Counted from the stretch's first letter, positions 39,977 through 49,816 are shown. The stretch: 64,000 bases of DNA from Brevibacterium sp. JSBI002 (GCF_026013965.1 NZ_CP110341.1:1612001-1676000), one strand, 5' to 3'. A program made the numbers and translations. Notes: generated by a model not told the origin, from the sequence alone.

Positions 39977-41353
39977 GTGAAGAGCTCCGTCGAGCAACTC
40001 GACCCCACCCGGGTCAAGATCAGCGTGGAAGTCCCATACGCCGAACTCAAACCGAGCGTCGACGAGGCATACAAGACCATCGGGGCTCAGGTCACCGTCC
40101 CCGGGTTCCGTAAGGGCAAGGTCCCCGCGCGCATCATCGATCAGCGCATCGGCCGTCCTGCTGTGATCCAGGAAGCCATCAACAACGGACTTGATGACTT
40201 CTACCGCAACGCGGTCGAAGAGCATGACCTCAAGCCGTTGGGCCAGCCCGAGGTCGAGATCTCCGAGGTTCCCGGTCTCGACGGAACCGAAGACGGCGAA
40301 CTCGGCTTCACCGTCGAGGTCGACGTGCGCCCCGAGGTCGAACTGCCTGCCTACGACACGATCAACATCGAGGTCGACCCCATCGAGGTCACCGACGCCG
40401 ATGTCGACGCCGAGCTCGAGCAGCTGCGCACCCGCTTCGGAACACTCGTCGCCGTGGACCGCCCCGCGGCCAAGGACGACTTCGTCACCCTCGATCTCGT
40501 CGCCACCATCGGCGACGAAGAGATCGACACCGCTTCCGACATCTCCTACCAGGTCGGTGCCGGAACGATGCTCGAAGGCATGGACGAAGCTCTCGACGGC
40601 CTCTCCGCCGGAGAGACCACGACCTTCGAGACCACCTTCGCAGGCGGCGAGCACGCCGGCGAACAGGGCACCGTGAAGATCACCCTGGGTGCTGTGAAGG
40701 AACGTGAACTGCCCGAGGCCGACGACGACTTCGCTCAGCTGGCCAGCGAGTTCGACACGATCGACGAACTGCGGGAGGACCTGCGCGTCCAGGCCGGCAA
40801 GGCCAAGGAGACAGAACAGGGCGTCCAGGCACGCGACAAGGTCCTCGAGCACCTCATGGAGACCCTCGACGTCCCGGTTCCCGCCAAGATCGTCACCGAC
40901 GAGGTCGAGCGTCACCTCGAGTCCGAGAACCGTTCGGACGACGACGAGCACCGCAAGGAGGTCACCGAGGAGACCGAGCGCAACCTGCGCACGCAGTTCA
41001 TCCTCGATGCGGTCTCCGAAGCCGAGAACGTCGAGGTCAGCCAGCCCGAACTCATCGAGTACCTGATCTCCGCTTCGCAGCAGTACGGAATGAACCCCAA
41101 CGAGTTCGCCCAGATGCTCGACAGCTCCGGCCAGGTCAACGCGCTGGTCGGCGAGGTCTCGCGCCGCAAGGCCCTGGCCGCCGTCCTCGCCGGTGCCACG
41201 GTCAAGGACACCGCCGGAAACGTCGTCGACATGGAGGCCTTCACCTCCGCCGGTGACGACGCCGAGGAAGCCGGTGCCGAGGATGCCGACGCGACCGCGC
41301 AGAGCGCGGAAGCCGCGGACGAAGCACCTGCAGAGGTCGCCGAAGAGAACTGA
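39977..41353 (+). CDS. tig: trigger factor
   Basis: Trigger factor is the 458-residue ribosome-bound chaperone. The ribosome-docking segment is VTVPGFRKGKVPARIIDQRIG (GFRxGKxP signature), followed by the FKBP-type domain (AKDDFVTLDLVATIGDEEID, GTMLEGMDEALDGL, GGEHAGEQGTV) and the C-terminal chaperone domain. An acidic Ala/Glu-rich tail ends the protein. GTG 39977 begins VKSSVEQLDPTRVK and lies after GAAAGG. It sits directly before clpP1P2-clpX, the usual order. Confidence 0.96.
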   Translation: MKSSVEQLDPTRVKISVEVPYAELKPSVDEAYKTIGAQVTVPGFRKGKVPARIIDQRIGRPAVIQEAINNGLDDFYRNAVEEHDLKPLGQPEVEISEVPGLDGTEDGELGFTVEVDVRPEVELPAYDTINIEVDPIEVTDADVDAELEQLRTRFGTLVAVDRPAAKDDFVTLDLVATIGDEEIDTASDISYQVGAGTMLEGMDEALDGLSAGETTTFETTFAGGEHAGEQGTVKITLGAVKERELPEADDDFAQLASEFDTIDELREDLRVQAGKAKETEQGVQARDKVLEHLMETLDVPVPAKIVTDEVERHLESENRSDDDEHRKEVTEETERNLRTQFILDAVSEAENVEVSQPELIEYLISASQQYGMNPNEFAQMLDSSGQVNALVGEVSRRKALAAVLAGATVKDTAGNVVDMEAFTSAGDDAEEAGAEDADATAQSAEAADEAPAEVAEEN

Positions 41354-41386
41354 GGACGAGCCGCCTCGGCGGTGGAATCCTGATGA

Positions 41387-41422
41387 GACGGTGGGTATGG
41401 ATTGTGATCCGTACCCACCGTC
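41387..41422 (+). terminator. terminator after tig
   Basis: GACGGTGGGTA pairs with TACCCACCGTC; the inner bases GGAT-TGTG-ATCC extend the stem with a TGTG tetraloop. Followed by TTCG. Confidence 0.75.
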
Positions 41423-41443
41423 TTCGCATCTGCGCAGGTCCCG

Positions 41444-41461
41444 ATCACGCTGAGGGCGAAC
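41444..41461 (+). promoter_or_regulatory. ClgR-type operator upstream of clpP1
   Basis: ATCACGCTGAGGGCGAAC fits the ClgR consensus WNNWCGCYNANRGCGWWS described in corynebacteria at every defined position. It lies 82 bases before clpP1 and upstream of a possible -10 TAGAGT (41501-41506), the place expected for an activator site of clpP1P2. Confidence 0.65.
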
Positions 41462-41542
41462 ACAGGCCTCGCCGCGGACTAAAACCCGGGGGAGAGCGGT
41501 TAGAGTCCATAACAAGCCATCCACAGAACACAGGAGTGAAAC

Positions 41543-42154
41543 GTGAGCGCATACGACATGACAGCTCCCGTCGGCCTCGACGCCGGTGGGGGAATGGGTC
41601 TGGACGACCACATCTTCAATCGTCTTCTCAAAGAGCGCATCATCTGGCTCGGTTCGGAAGTGCGTGACGACAACGCCAACGCCATCTGCGCGCAGATGAT
41701 GCTGCTGGCCGCCGAAGATCCCGAAGCGGACATCTCGCTCTACATCAACTCGCCCGGCGGCTCCGTCACCGCCGGAATGGCCATCTACGACACGATGCAG
41801 TACATCAAGCCCGATGTCTCCACCGTGGCCATGGGCATGGCCGCCTCGATGGGACAGTTCCTGCTCTCCTCGGGCACCCCGGGCAAGCGCTACGCCACCC
41901 CGCACGCCCGCATCCTCATGCACCAGCCGCTGGGCGGCATCGGCGGTACGGCCACCGACATCAAGATCCAGGCCGAACTGATCCTGCACATGAAGAAGCA
42001 GATGGCCGAACTGACTGCTCAGCAGACCGGGAAGTCGCTCGAGCAGATCCTCCAGGACAACGACCGCGACCACTGGTTCACCGCCGAAGAGGCGCTCGAA
42101 TACGGCTTCATCGACAAGATGGTCACCCGCGCGTCCGACGTCGAGAACAACTGA
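41543..42154 (+). CDS. clpP1: ATP-dependent Clp protease proteolytic subunit 1
   Basis: This 203-residue serine protease has catalytic Ser in [14 protein letters not shown], His in [10 protein letters not shown] and Asp in [27 protein letters not shown] is intact. In actinobacteria ClpP1 and ClpP2 form a mixed tetradecamer that works with ClpX or ClpC. GTG 41543 begins VSAYDMT. First gene of clpP1P2, behind a ClgR-type box. Confidence 0.96.
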   Translation: MSAYDMTAPVGLDAGGGMGLDDHIFNRLLKERIIWLGSEVRDDNANAICAQMMLLAAEDPEADISLYINSPGGSVTAGMAIYDTMQYIKPDVSTVAMGMAASMGQFLLSSGTPGKRYATPHARILMHQPLGGIGGTATDIKIQAELILHMKKQMAELTAQQTGKSLEQILQDNDRDHWFTAEEALEYGFIDKMVTRASDVENN

Positions 42155-42171
42155 GCAGGAGTGAGGGAAGA

Positions 42172-42825
42172 ATGAATTCAATGAACTTTATGCCGGGATC
42201 GACGGCGTCGAACATGCCGCAGTCGCGTTATGTCATGCCGCAGTTCGAAGAGCGCACGCCCTACGGCTTCAAGCGCCAGGATCCCTACACCAAGCTCTTC
42301 GACGACCGCGTCGTATTCCTCGGCGCACAGGTCGATGACACCTCCGCCGACGATGTCATGGCTCAGCTGCTCGTCCTGGAATCGCAGGATCCTGACCGTG
42401 ACATCACTCTCTACATCAACTCGCCGGGTGGGTCGTTCACGGCGATGACGGCCATCTACGACACGATGCAGTACATCAAGCCGGAGATTCAGACCGTGTG
42501 CCTCGGTCAGGCCGCCTCCGCAGCCGCCGTGCTGCTGGCCGCCGGCACTCCCGGCAAGCGTCTGGCCCTGCCGAACGCGCGAGTGCTCATCCACCAGCCC
42601 GCGATGCAGGGGCAGGGACAGGGTCAGGCCTCTGACCTCGAGATCCAGGCCGCTGAGGTGCTGCGGATGCGCGAATGGCTCGAGGGAACTCTGGCCAAGC
42701 ACTCGAACAAGGAGGCCGCACAGGTCTCGAACGACATCGAACGCGACCTCTTCCTCACGGCCGAGCAGGCCAAGGACTACGGTCTCGTCGACCAGGTGCT
42801 CTCTTCGCGCAAGAACGCGAGCTGA
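42172..42825 (+). CDS. clpP2: ATP-dependent Clp protease proteolytic subunit 2
   Basis: This 217-residue paralogue of ClpP1 has Ser in [14 protein letters not shown], His in [13 protein letters not shown] and Asp in ERDLFLT. A longer N-terminus (MNSMNFMPG, then [20 protein letters not shown]) matches the ClpP2 type. It begins 17 bases after clpP1. The catalytic triad is complete. A hairpin follows at 42853. Confidence 0.96.
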   Translation: MNSMNFMPGSTASNMPQSRYVMPQFEERTPYGFKRQDPYTKLFDDRVVFLGAQVDDTSADDVMAQLLVLESQDPDRDITLYINSPGGSFTAMTAIYDTMQYIKPEIQTVCLGQAASAAAVLLAAGTPGKRLALPNARVLIHQPAMQGQGQGQASDLEIQAAEVLRMREWLEGTLAKHSNKEAAQVSNDIERDLFLTAEQAKDYGLVDQVLSSRKNAS

Positions 42826-42852
42826 TCACCTGTCGGAGGACAGGGAGACACT

Positions 42853-42894
42853 GAGAACGGGTTCGTGCGATTGTGATCGGACGGACCCGTTCTC
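42853..42894 (+). terminator. terminator between clpP2 and clpX
   Basis: GAGAACGGGTTCGTGCGAT pairs with ATCGGACGGACCCGTTCTC around the tetraloop TGTG with few mismatches. It suggests that clpX has its own promoter. Confidence 0.8.
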
Positions 42895-43021
42895 GGTTCC
42901 CTCCGCCGACACACCGAGTCGTGGCTGGGGGCTCGTGTCAGCCACGTATGGGAAGCTATTGAGGTACAGGAAACACGAGCGGTAGAGTTGGGGCCAAGCG
43001 TCCTGGCGAAAGGTTGTGACA

Positions 43022-44305
43022 GTGGCTCGCAGTGCGGACGGAGCAGACCTGCTCAAATGCAACTTCTGTGGGAAGTCTCAGAAGCAGGTTCGGAAACTCA
43101 TCGCCGGACCTGGTGTTTACATCTGCGATGAATGCATCGGATTGTGCAATGAGATCATCGAAGAGGAGCTCAGCGAATCCAGTCCGGAGCAGGCCGAACT
43201 CGAGCTGCCCAAACCTCGTGAGATCTTCGATTTCCTCCAGGAGTACGTCGTCGGTCAGGAGCCGGCGAAGAAGGCACTGTCGGTAGCCGTCTACAACCAC
43301 TACAAGCGCATCCGATCGCTGCAGTCCGGTGACGAGAAGACCCTCGGCTCCAGCGACTCCGAGGTTGAGATCGCGAAGTCGAATATTCTGCTCGTCGGTC
43401 CCACCGGCTCGGGAAAGACCTACCTCGCCCAGTCGCTGGCGAAGCGTCTCAATGTCCCGTTCGCGGTCGCCGATGCCACCGCGCTGACCGAAGCGGGCTA
43501 CGTCGGCGAAGACGTCGAGAACATCCTGCTCAAACTCATTCAGGCCGCGGACTTCGATATCCAGCGCGCCGAGCACGGAATCATTTATATCGATGAGATC
43601 GATAAGATCGCTCGCAAGTCGGAGAACCCGTCGATCACCCGCGACGTGTCCGGTGAGGGCGTGCAGCAGGCACTGCTGAAGATCCTCGAAGGCACTCAGG
43701 CGTCGGTGCCGCCGCAGGGCGGGCGCAAACACCCGCACCAGGACTTCCTGCAGATCGACACGACCAATGTGCTCTTCATCGTCGCCGGCGCATTCGCCGG
43801 GATGGAGGAGATCGTCGCCGGCCGCAAGGGCAAGCACGGCATCGGCTTCGGCGCCCTGCTGCAGTCGAAGAACGACGAAGAGGACCTCTACGCGGACATT
43901 CTTCCCGAAGATCTGCTCAAGTTCGGCCTCATCCCGGAGTTCATCGGCCGTCTGCCGGTGCTGGCCACCGTGTCCAACCTCGACCGGGCCGCGCTGATGT
44001 CGATCCTCACAGAACCGAAGAACGCCTTGGTCAAGCAGTACGAGCGGATGTTCGAGTTCGACAATGTCTCCCTGACATTCGAGACCGAGGCACTTGAGGC
44101 CATCGCCGATCTCGCTCTGCTGCGCGGCACTGGAGCTCGAGGCCTGCGCTCGATCATGGAAGAGGTCCTGCAGCCGGTCATGTTCGATGTGCCTTCACGC
44201 GAAGACATCGCCGAGGTGGTCGTGACCAAGGACGTCGTCGAATCCAATGTCGCCCCGACCCTCGTGCCGAAGTCACGGAACAGGACGAATAAGAAGTCTG
44301 CCTGA
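43022..44305 (+). CDS. clpX: ATP-dependent Clp protease ATP-binding subunit ClpX
   Basis: This 427-residue AAA+ unfoldase has the N-terminal zinc domain [15 protein letters not shown] and YICDECI, Walker A GPTGSGKT, pore loop [11 protein letters not shown], Walker [12 protein letters not shown], and the sensor/arginine-finger region [11 protein letters not shown]. The ClpP-binding IGF-type loop is [13 protein letters not shown] 43022 ([13 protein letters not shown]) with GAAAGG upstream fits the family start better than GTG 43016. It delivers tagged substrates to ClpP1P2. Confidence 0.97.
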   Translation: MARSADGADLLKCNFCGKSQKQVRKLIAGPGVYICDECIGLCNEIIEEELSESSPEQAELELPKPREIFDFLQEYVVGQEPAKKALSVAVYNHYKRIRSLQSGDEKTLGSSDSEVEIAKSNILLVGPTGSGKTYLAQSLAKRLNVPFAVADATALTEAGYVGEDVENILLKLIQAADFDIQRAEHGIIYIDEIDKIARKSENPSITRDVSGEGVQQALLKILEGTQASVPPQGGRKHPHQDFLQIDTTNVLFIVAGAFAGMEEIVAGRKGKHGIGFGALLQSKNDEEDLYADILPEDLLKFGLIPEFIGRLPVLATVSNLDRAALMSILTEPKNALVKQYERMFEFDNVSLTFETEALEAIADLALLRGTGARGLRSIMEEVLQPVMFDVPSREDIAEVVVTKDVVESNVAPTLVPKSRNRTNKKSA

Positions 44306-44317
44306 GTCTCTTTTCGC

Positions 44318-45604
44318 ATGAGACTCCTGGCCGACACACGTCCACTGCGCTACGCGTCGTTCCGACGACTGTGGGTGGCCAATATCGTTACCGTCATCGG
44401 TGCGCAGATGACTGTTGTGGCGATCCCCGCACAGATCTTCCATATCACCGGGTCGTCCGGGTATGTCGGGCTCGCCGGTGCGTTCGGGCTGGTTCCGCTC
44501 ATCGTCTTCGGATTGTGGGGCGGGTCGTTGGCCGATGTCATCGATCGACGCAGACTGCTCGTGATCTCGACGGTCGGTCTGATCGTCACGAGCGCGATAC
44601 TTGCCCTCATCGCGGTGCTCAGCATCGACAATGTCTGGTTGCTGCTGTCTGTATTTTCGATGCAGCAGGCATTCTTCGCACTCAACCAGCCGGCGCGGGG
44701 AGCTCTGCTGCCGTCGATCATCCCGCTCGGCCTGCTGCCCGCGGCGAACTCGCTGAACATGACCGTGATGACATTGGGCGCCGTCGTCGGCCCTGTCGTC
44801 GGCGGAGCGCTGATCCCTCTGTTCGGGTACCAGCTGCTCTACGTCATCGACGCCGTGTTCCTGTTCGCTACGCTCTACGCAGTGTTCCGTCTGCCGTCGC
44901 TGCCGCCGCAGAAACAGCCCGATACTCGGTCGGGATTCAAAGGGATCGTCGACGGGTTCCGGTATCTGCGGACGAACACCGTCGTCATGGTCTCTCTGCT
45001 GGTGGACATCATTGCGATGGTCTTCGGAATGCCGCGGGCCCTGTTCCCGCAGATCGCCGCTGAGACCTTCGGCGGTCCGCCGGAGGGCGGCATCGTCTTC
45101 TCGCTGCTCTTCGCCGCGCTGGCCGGCGGAAGCGCATTGGCCGGGATCTTCTCCGGGTGGGTCTCACGCGTGGAGCGCCAGGGACTGGCCGTCATCGTCG
45201 CCATCGTCGTCTGGGGTGCGGCAATGACGGTGTTCGGACTGTCCCTTGAGCTGGCGGCTGGGTTCTGGCTGACCGCACTCGTCGTCGCATTGGCTGCGAT
45301 GGCGGTCGGCGGAGGAGCCGATATCGTCTCCGGCGCTTTTCGGCAGACGATGCTCCAGGAAGCCGCAACCGATGCGATGCGCGGTCGGATGCAGGGAGTG
45401 TTCATCGTCGTCGTCGCCGGCGGACCTCGTATCGCGGACGTCCTCCACGGCTCCGTTGCTGCAGTCACAGACACCACGGTCGCCTCGGCGGGTGGCGGCA
45501 TCGCCGTCATCGTTCTCGTGCTCGCCTGTGCGGTGGCCTTTCCGACCTTCCGGAAGTACCGGGTCGAACGCGGCGGGCACGAGCACACTGTCCCCACGGC
45601 CTGA
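44318..45604 (+). CDS. MFS transporter, EntS-like exporter
   Basis: This 428-residue protein has about 12 membrane helices. The loop after helix 2 reads GGSLADVIDRRRLL (MFS motif A), and helix 4-5 has SMQQAFFALNQPARGALLPS, typical of the EntS/MFS_3 exporter group. The C-terminus is basic. It begins 12 bases after clpX but is functionally unrelated; substrate cannot be told. Confidence 0.85.
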   Translation: MRLLADTRPLRYASFRRLWVANIVTVIGAQMTVVAIPAQIFHITGSSGYVGLAGAFGLVPLIVFGLWGGSLADVIDRRRLLVISTVGLIVTSAILALIAVLSIDNVWLLLSVFSMQQAFFALNQPARGALLPSIIPLGLLPAANSLNMTVMTLGAVVGPVVGGALIPLFGYQLLYVIDAVFLFATLYAVFRLPSLPPQKQPDTRSGFKGIVDGFRYLRTNTVVMVSLLVDIIAMVFGMPRALFPQIAAETFGGPPEGGIVFSLLFAALAGGSALAGIFSGWVSRVERQGLAVIVAIVVWGAAMTVFGLSLELAAGFWLTALVVALAAMAVGGGADIVSGAFRQTMLQEAATDAMRGRMQGVFIVVVAGGPRIADVLHGSVAAVTDTTVASAGGGIAVIVLVLACAVAFPTFRKYRVERGGHEHTVPTA

Positions 45605-45658
45605 GCTATCGAGCAGATCGGACGTTCGACCGTGCTCCTGCTTCGAGTCGTCCCCGAA

Positions 45659-45800
45659 TCAGCGCGAGTCGTCGTCCCGGAGGGCCTGCTCCATTCCGGC
45701 CAGTATTCCCGGCCACCCCGGACCCATGCCCTTGAACGCCTGACGCCCCAGCGGAGAGTCGACGTCGAGCCCCGAATGAACCAAGCGGACTCGGTTTCTC
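45659..45800 (-). pseudogene. C-terminal remnant of an SRPBCC/AHSA1-type protein
   Basis: On the minus strand the end of a frame reads RVRLVHSGLDVDSPLGRQAF followed by KGMGPGWPGILAGMEQAL and a stop, which matches the last helix of SRPBCC (Hsp90-activator-like) proteins. Upstream of about 45800 the frame loses resemblance, so only some 45 residues remain. The rest of the 45605-46153 interval shows no other gene; it holds the terminator at 46078-46115. Confidence 0.45.
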
Positions 45801-46077
45801 CGACATGTCAGGATAGCCCGACTCTTCTGCGCTTTCGGGTATTGTCGCGCAGCTTGCCGCGTACCTCTCACACCGGATTGCAAGACCCATGACGCTCCAG
45901 TACTTTCGCATCTCTCAGTGCTGCTCTCGCTCTACCGTGCTGGTGTCATAACGGCCCGGTACTGGCGTAGCCCTCACTCGCCGTGCCGAAACACCGTTGT
46001 GCACCAAGGGGCTTTACGACGACGGGTGAGGGGCGCCCGATGCGGCGCCATAGGGAGATGGGCGGGAGAGACGACGA

Positions 46078-46115
46078 CACCCCCGACTCGCCGCCGAAGC
46101 AGCAGGTCGGGGGTG
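46078..46115 (-). terminator. terminator of the AIM24 gene
   Basis: CACCCCCGAC pairs perfectly with GTCGGGGGTG around an 18-base loop. It lies about 40 bases after the AIM24 stop on the minus strand. Confidence 0.65.
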
Positions 46116-46153
46116 CGTCAGCGTGGTGATACAGCGGACGGCCGCCAGGTGTG

Positions 46154-46846
46154 TCAGCTGGTAGTGGCCGAGTAGACGGCGTTCTCTGCGGGCTGGACGA
46201 CGACGAAGCCGGGGCCGTGGAATGCCAGCTGCACGGACTCACCGGAGCCGCGACCGAAGAATGTGCCGACGCTGACGTCGGTCTTGATCTGCGGGGCCAG
46301 CGCCGAGGACCAGCAGACGGCTGCCTGCGGGTCGACGAAGGTCGGCTGCTGCGAGCAGTCGAGGACCATGGGCTCACCCTTGCAGCAGATCGCGGCAGTG
46401 CCCTGTCCGCCAAGTTCGAGGTTGAACAGTCCCGAACCGCTGACCATTGCACCGACGCCGCCCTTGATGCGTTTGATCTCCCAGCTGAGCGCGTCGTCGA
46501 AGGCGAGCAGGTTTGCGGTGTTGACGGTCAGCGCGTCCTGTGGACCTTCGAGCGCCATCATGAAGATGTTCGAGGCTTCCCTGGCGAAGAACACTTCTCC
46601 GTGTCCCTCGACGCGCATGACGTTCCCGCCCTCGCCGGTGGCTGCCTTCTTCATGAACTGGCCGACCGACTTCGACCCTTGGTGGGTGAAGTGGACATCT
46701 CCCTGATAGGCGACCATTGCGCCCTTGGTGGCGATCATCGGCGCGTTCGGCGTGACCACCGAACGCAGCATCTTGTGCGACTGGAGCGTCCAGCGCTCTT
46801 GGTTCTGGACCTCGGCATTGCGTTTGGAAAAGAGTTCGCTTCTCAC
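46154..46846 (-). CDS. AIM24 family protein
   Basis: This is a 230-residue beta-rich protein of the AIM24/TIGR00266 type: APMIATKGAMVAYQGDVHFT, GHGEVFFAREASNIFMMAL, VSGSGLFNLELGGQGTAAI and FGRGSGESVQLAFHGPGFVV. The fold is a tryptophan-RNA-binding-attenuator-like double repeat; in bacteria the function is unknown. It starts with a GTG codon. It is separated from valS by a long hairpin, so it is probably transcribed alone. Confidence 0.88.
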   Translation of the reverse strand: MRSELFSKRNAEVQNQERWTLQSHKMLRSVVTPNAPMIATKGAMVAYQGDVHFTHQGSKSVGQFMKKAATGEGGNVMRVEGHGEVFFAREASNIFMMALEGPQDALTVNTANLLAFDDALSWEIKRIKGGVGAMVSGSGLFNLELGGQGTAAICCKGEPMVLDCSQQPTFVDPQAAVCWSSALAPQIKTDVSVGTFFGRGSGESVQLAFHGPGFVVVQPAENAVYSATTS

Positions 46847-46962
46847 GGTTCTGGGGACCTTTCGTTCAGGGAGGACTTCGGTGCTTCTTCAGTGGTCGAT
46901 AACCATAGTACGGCGGAGAGAACGCAGACCCGGTCATTTCGTGTATCCGTTCCGGAACATGC

Positions 46963-47024
46963 GCAGAGCCCCACGGCATCCGCTGCTCCGACTCTGCGGA
47001 GGAACGAATGCCGCGGGGCTCTGC
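46963..47024 (-). terminator. long hairpin after valS
   Basis: GCAGAGCCCCACGGCAT (46963-46979) pairs with ATGCCGCGGGGCTCTGC (47008-47024), 16 of 17 positions, and an inner TCCGC/GCGGA stem closes the loop. It lies about 80 bases beyond the valS stop. Confidence 0.65.
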
Positions 47025-47102
47025 GGGACCAGGTCGGGTCTCGGGCAGCCGGCGGGGCCGGAGGGTGCGCCGGCTGACCGTCAGGTCCGGCTGGTGTTCG
47101 GC

Positions 47103-49748
47103 TCAGTCCTGGTCGACGAAGTCGATCGAGGCAATGGTGATCTCATCGCCGGCTTCCTCGGTGCTCAGGGACTTGATACGGCCCGCGGCCCTGAGGTCGC
47201 CTTCTGCCGCCTTGATCGCGGAGACGACGGTGGCCGGCGCCTGAATGGTCACGGAAGCGACCTCGGTCTTCTGCGACACCTTGGCCTCGGTCTTCGTGCG
47301 GCGGATCTCGGTCAGTGCGGCTGCCACCGAGGCCAGCAGCTCGGGAGCGACGGACGATTCCGGATGGCTCAGCACCTCATCTGCCGGCCACGGCGCACGG
47401 TGGACCGAACCGGTGCGCCACCAGGACCAGACCTCTTCGGTGACGAAGGGAGTGAACGGAGCGAACAGACGCAGCAGGACATCCAGAGCAGTGGCCAAGG
47501 TGACGTGCGCCGACAGCTGATCGTCAGATCCCGACGAGCCGTAGGAACGGTCCTTGACGAGCTCGACATAGTCGTCGGTGAACTCCCAGAAGAAGCTCTC
47601 GGTCACACGCAGTGCATGAGCATAGTCGTAAGCGGCCATATGCTTCCCGGCCTGCTCGACGACCTCGGCAAGCTTCGCCAGCAGGGCCCGATCGAGATCG
47701 TGGGTGACGGCGCCGAGCTGACCGATGAGACCGGCGTGCACTCCCTGTGCCAGAGCGAACTTCGAGGCGTTGAGCAGCTTCATCGCCAGCCGGCGGCCGA
47801 TCTGCATCTGCGTGACGTCATAGGCGGTGTCCGCACCGAGTTTCGCGCTGGCCGCCCAGTAGCGGACCGCGTCGGGACCGAATCCCGGCTTCGCCTCGCC
47901 GAGGATGTCCGACGGAACCACGACATTGCCCTTGGACTTCGACATCTTCTTCCGGTCCGGATCGAGGATCCACCCAGACAGGCCGGCATGCTTCCACGGT
48001 GCCGCATCGTTGAGCGAGTTCGCCCGGACGACGGTGGAGAACAGCCAGGTGCGGATGATGTCGTGTCCCTGCGGACGCAGGTCGAAGGGGAAGACCTTGT
48101 CGAAGAACTCCTCGTCGCGCGACCAGCCGCCGAGCAGCTGCGGCGTCAGCGACGACGTCGCCCAGGTGTCGAGGACATCCGGGTCTGCGGTGAACCCGCC
48201 GGGCACATCACGCTGGTCATCGGTGAAGCCGGCAGGAGCCTCGGCGATGGGGTCGCACGGAAGCGACTCGGGCACGATCGGGTCATCGTAATCGGGCTGG
48301 CCATCAGCGTCGAGGCGGTACCACAGCGGGATCGGGACACCGAAGAACCGCTGCCGGGAGACCAGCCAGTCGCCGTTGAGGTTCTCCACCCAGTTCTCGT
48401 AGCGGGAGCGCATGTACGCCGGATGCCATTCGATCTCGCGACCGCGGGCGATGAGCGCATCCCGCAGCTCGGCCGACCGCCCGCCGTTGCGGATGTACCA
48501 CTGACGGCTGGTGACGACCTCGAGCGGCTTGTCGCCCTTTTCGTAGAACGGGACCGGATGCGTAATCGGCTCGATCTCACCGATGAGGTCACCGGAGTCG
48601 ATGAGCATCTGCGCAATGTCCTTGCGCGCAGAGAAGGTCGTCTTTCCTGCCAGCGCCTCATAGTTGGCCACAGCATCGGACTTCGGTGAGTTCGCGATCC
48701 ACTCAGGCACCTCGAGGTTGAGGCGGCCGCCGCGGTTGATCACCGCACGGGTCGGCAGATCGAGTTCACGCCACCACGTGACGTCGGTGAGGTCGCCGAA
48801 GGTGCAGACCATGGCAATGCCTGTGCCCTTATCGGACTTCGCAAGTTCATGGGCGCGGATCTCGACGCTGACACCGAAGAGCGGCGAAACGACGTTCGTG
48901 CCGAACAGGGAGGCGTAGCGTTCGTCATCGGGATGGGCGACAAGTGCCACGACCGAAGGAATGAGCTCCGGACGCGAGGTGAGGATGATGATCGGTTCCG
49001 CCGAGGTGTCGGCCAGGCGATCAGCGCCCTCGGGGAAGAACTTCACCTTGTGGTACGCGCCTTCGCGCTCACGATCCTCGAGTTCGGCCTGAGCCACAGC
49101 AGTGCCGAAGGTGACGTCCCACATGGTCGGCGCGTCCTGCGAATAGGCATGCCCGTTCGTCAGATCGGTGAGGAAGGCCCTCTGGCTCACCGCACGCGAA
49201 TCGTCATCGATCGTGCGGTAGGTGTACTTCCAATCCACGGACAGTCCGGTGGAGCGGAAGAGGTCCTCGAACACCTTCTCGTCCTCGGCGGAGAGCTTCT
49301 CGCACAGTTCGATGAAGTTCTGGCGAGAGACCTTGACGAAGTCGCGCGAATTCTTCGGTGCCTTCTCCGGCGGCTGGAAGTCCGGGTCGTAGGGCTGGCC
49401 GGGATCGCAGGTGACTCCGTAGTAGTTCTGCACGCGACGTTCGGTCGGCAGGCCGTTGTCGTCCCAGCCGAGGGGATAGAACACGTTCTTGCCGGTCATC
49501 CGCTGATAGCGGGCGATGATGTCGGTCTGGGTATAGGAGAACACGTGTCCGACATGCAGCGACCCCGAGGCGGTCGGCGGGGGAGTGTCGATCGAGTAGA
49601 CCTGCTCGCGATCGGTGTCGACGTCGAAGGCGTAGACGTTCTGCTCACTCCACGCGGCGTCCCATTTGTCCCGCAGCCCCTCGAGGGCCGGCTTGTCAGG
49701 AAGGTTCACTGACTCGTGCGTCGAGTCCGAAAAGGCAGGTGTGTTCAT
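47103..49748 (-). CDS. valS: valyl-tRNA synthetase
   Basis: This 881-residue class Ia synthetase has a HIGH-type motif in TASGSLHVGHVFSYTQTD, the editing domain, KMSKSKGNVVVPSD, and the anticodon-binding domain. ATG 49748 (MNTPAFSDSTHESVN) is used; the frame is open 92 codons further, but that part runs through a tandem repeat and has no family resemblance. It charges tRNA-Val and edits Thr. The leader holds a 20-bp tandem repeat, not a T-box. Confidence 0.96.
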   Translation of the reverse strand: MNTPAFSDSTHESVNLPDKPALEGLRDKWDAAWSEQNVYAFDVDTDREQVYSIDTPPPTASGSLHVGHVFSYTQTDIIARYQRMTGKNVFYPLGWDDNGLPTERRVQNYYGVTCDPGQPYDPDFQPPEKAPKNSRDFVKVSRQNFIELCEKLSAEDEKVFEDLFRSTGLSVDWKYTYRTIDDDSRAVSQRAFLTDLTNGHAYSQDAPTMWDVTFGTAVAQAELEDREREGAYHKVKFFPEGADRLADTSAEPIIILTSRPELIPSVVALVAHPDDERYASLFGTNVVSPLFGVSVEIRAHELAKSDKGTGIAMVCTFGDLTDVTWWRELDLPTRAVINRGGRLNLEVPEWIANSPKSDAVANYEALAGKTTFSARKDIAQMLIDSGDLIGEIEPITHPVPFYEKGDKPLEVVTSRQWYIRNGGRSAELRDALIARGREIEWHPAYMRSRYENWVENLNGDWLVSRQRFFGVPIPLWYRLDADGQPDYDDPIVPESLPCDPIAEAPAGFTDDQRDVPGGFTADPDVLDTWATSSLTPQLLGGWSRDEEFFDKVFPFDLRPQGHDIIRTWLFSTVVRANSLNDAAPWKHAGLSGWILDPDRKKMSKSKGNVVVPSDILGEAKPGFGPDAVRYWAASAKLGADTAYDVTQMQIGRRLAMKLLNASKFALAQGVHAGLIGQLGAVTHDLDRALLAKLAEVVEQAGKHMAAYDYAHALRVTESFFWEFTDDYVELVKDRSYGSSGSDDQLSAHVTLATALDVLLRLFAPFTPFVTEEVWSWWRTGSVHRAPWPADEVLSHPESSVAPELLASVAAALTEIRRTKTEAKVSQKTEVASVTIQAPATVVSAIKAAEGDLRAAGRIKSLSTEEAGDEITIASIDFVDQD

Positions 49749-49766
49749 AGTTGCTGATTTTCTCAC

Positions 49767-49816
49767 CCGGTTCGCGATCGGCCAAACCGGTTCGCGATCG
49801 GCCAAACCGGTTCGCG
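49767..49816. repeat. 20-bp tandem repeat, 2.5 copies, in the valS leader
   Basis: The unit CCGGTTCGCGATCGGCCAAA occurs at 49767-49786 and 49787-49806, with a half copy CCGGTTCGCG at 49807-49816. It starts 19 bases upstream of the valS ATG, that is, in its untranslated leader or promoter. Confidence 0.9.

Noticed and set aside
46725..48689. Plus-strand open frame of 654 codons opposite valS
   Set aside because: It is a codon-bias shadow of valS.
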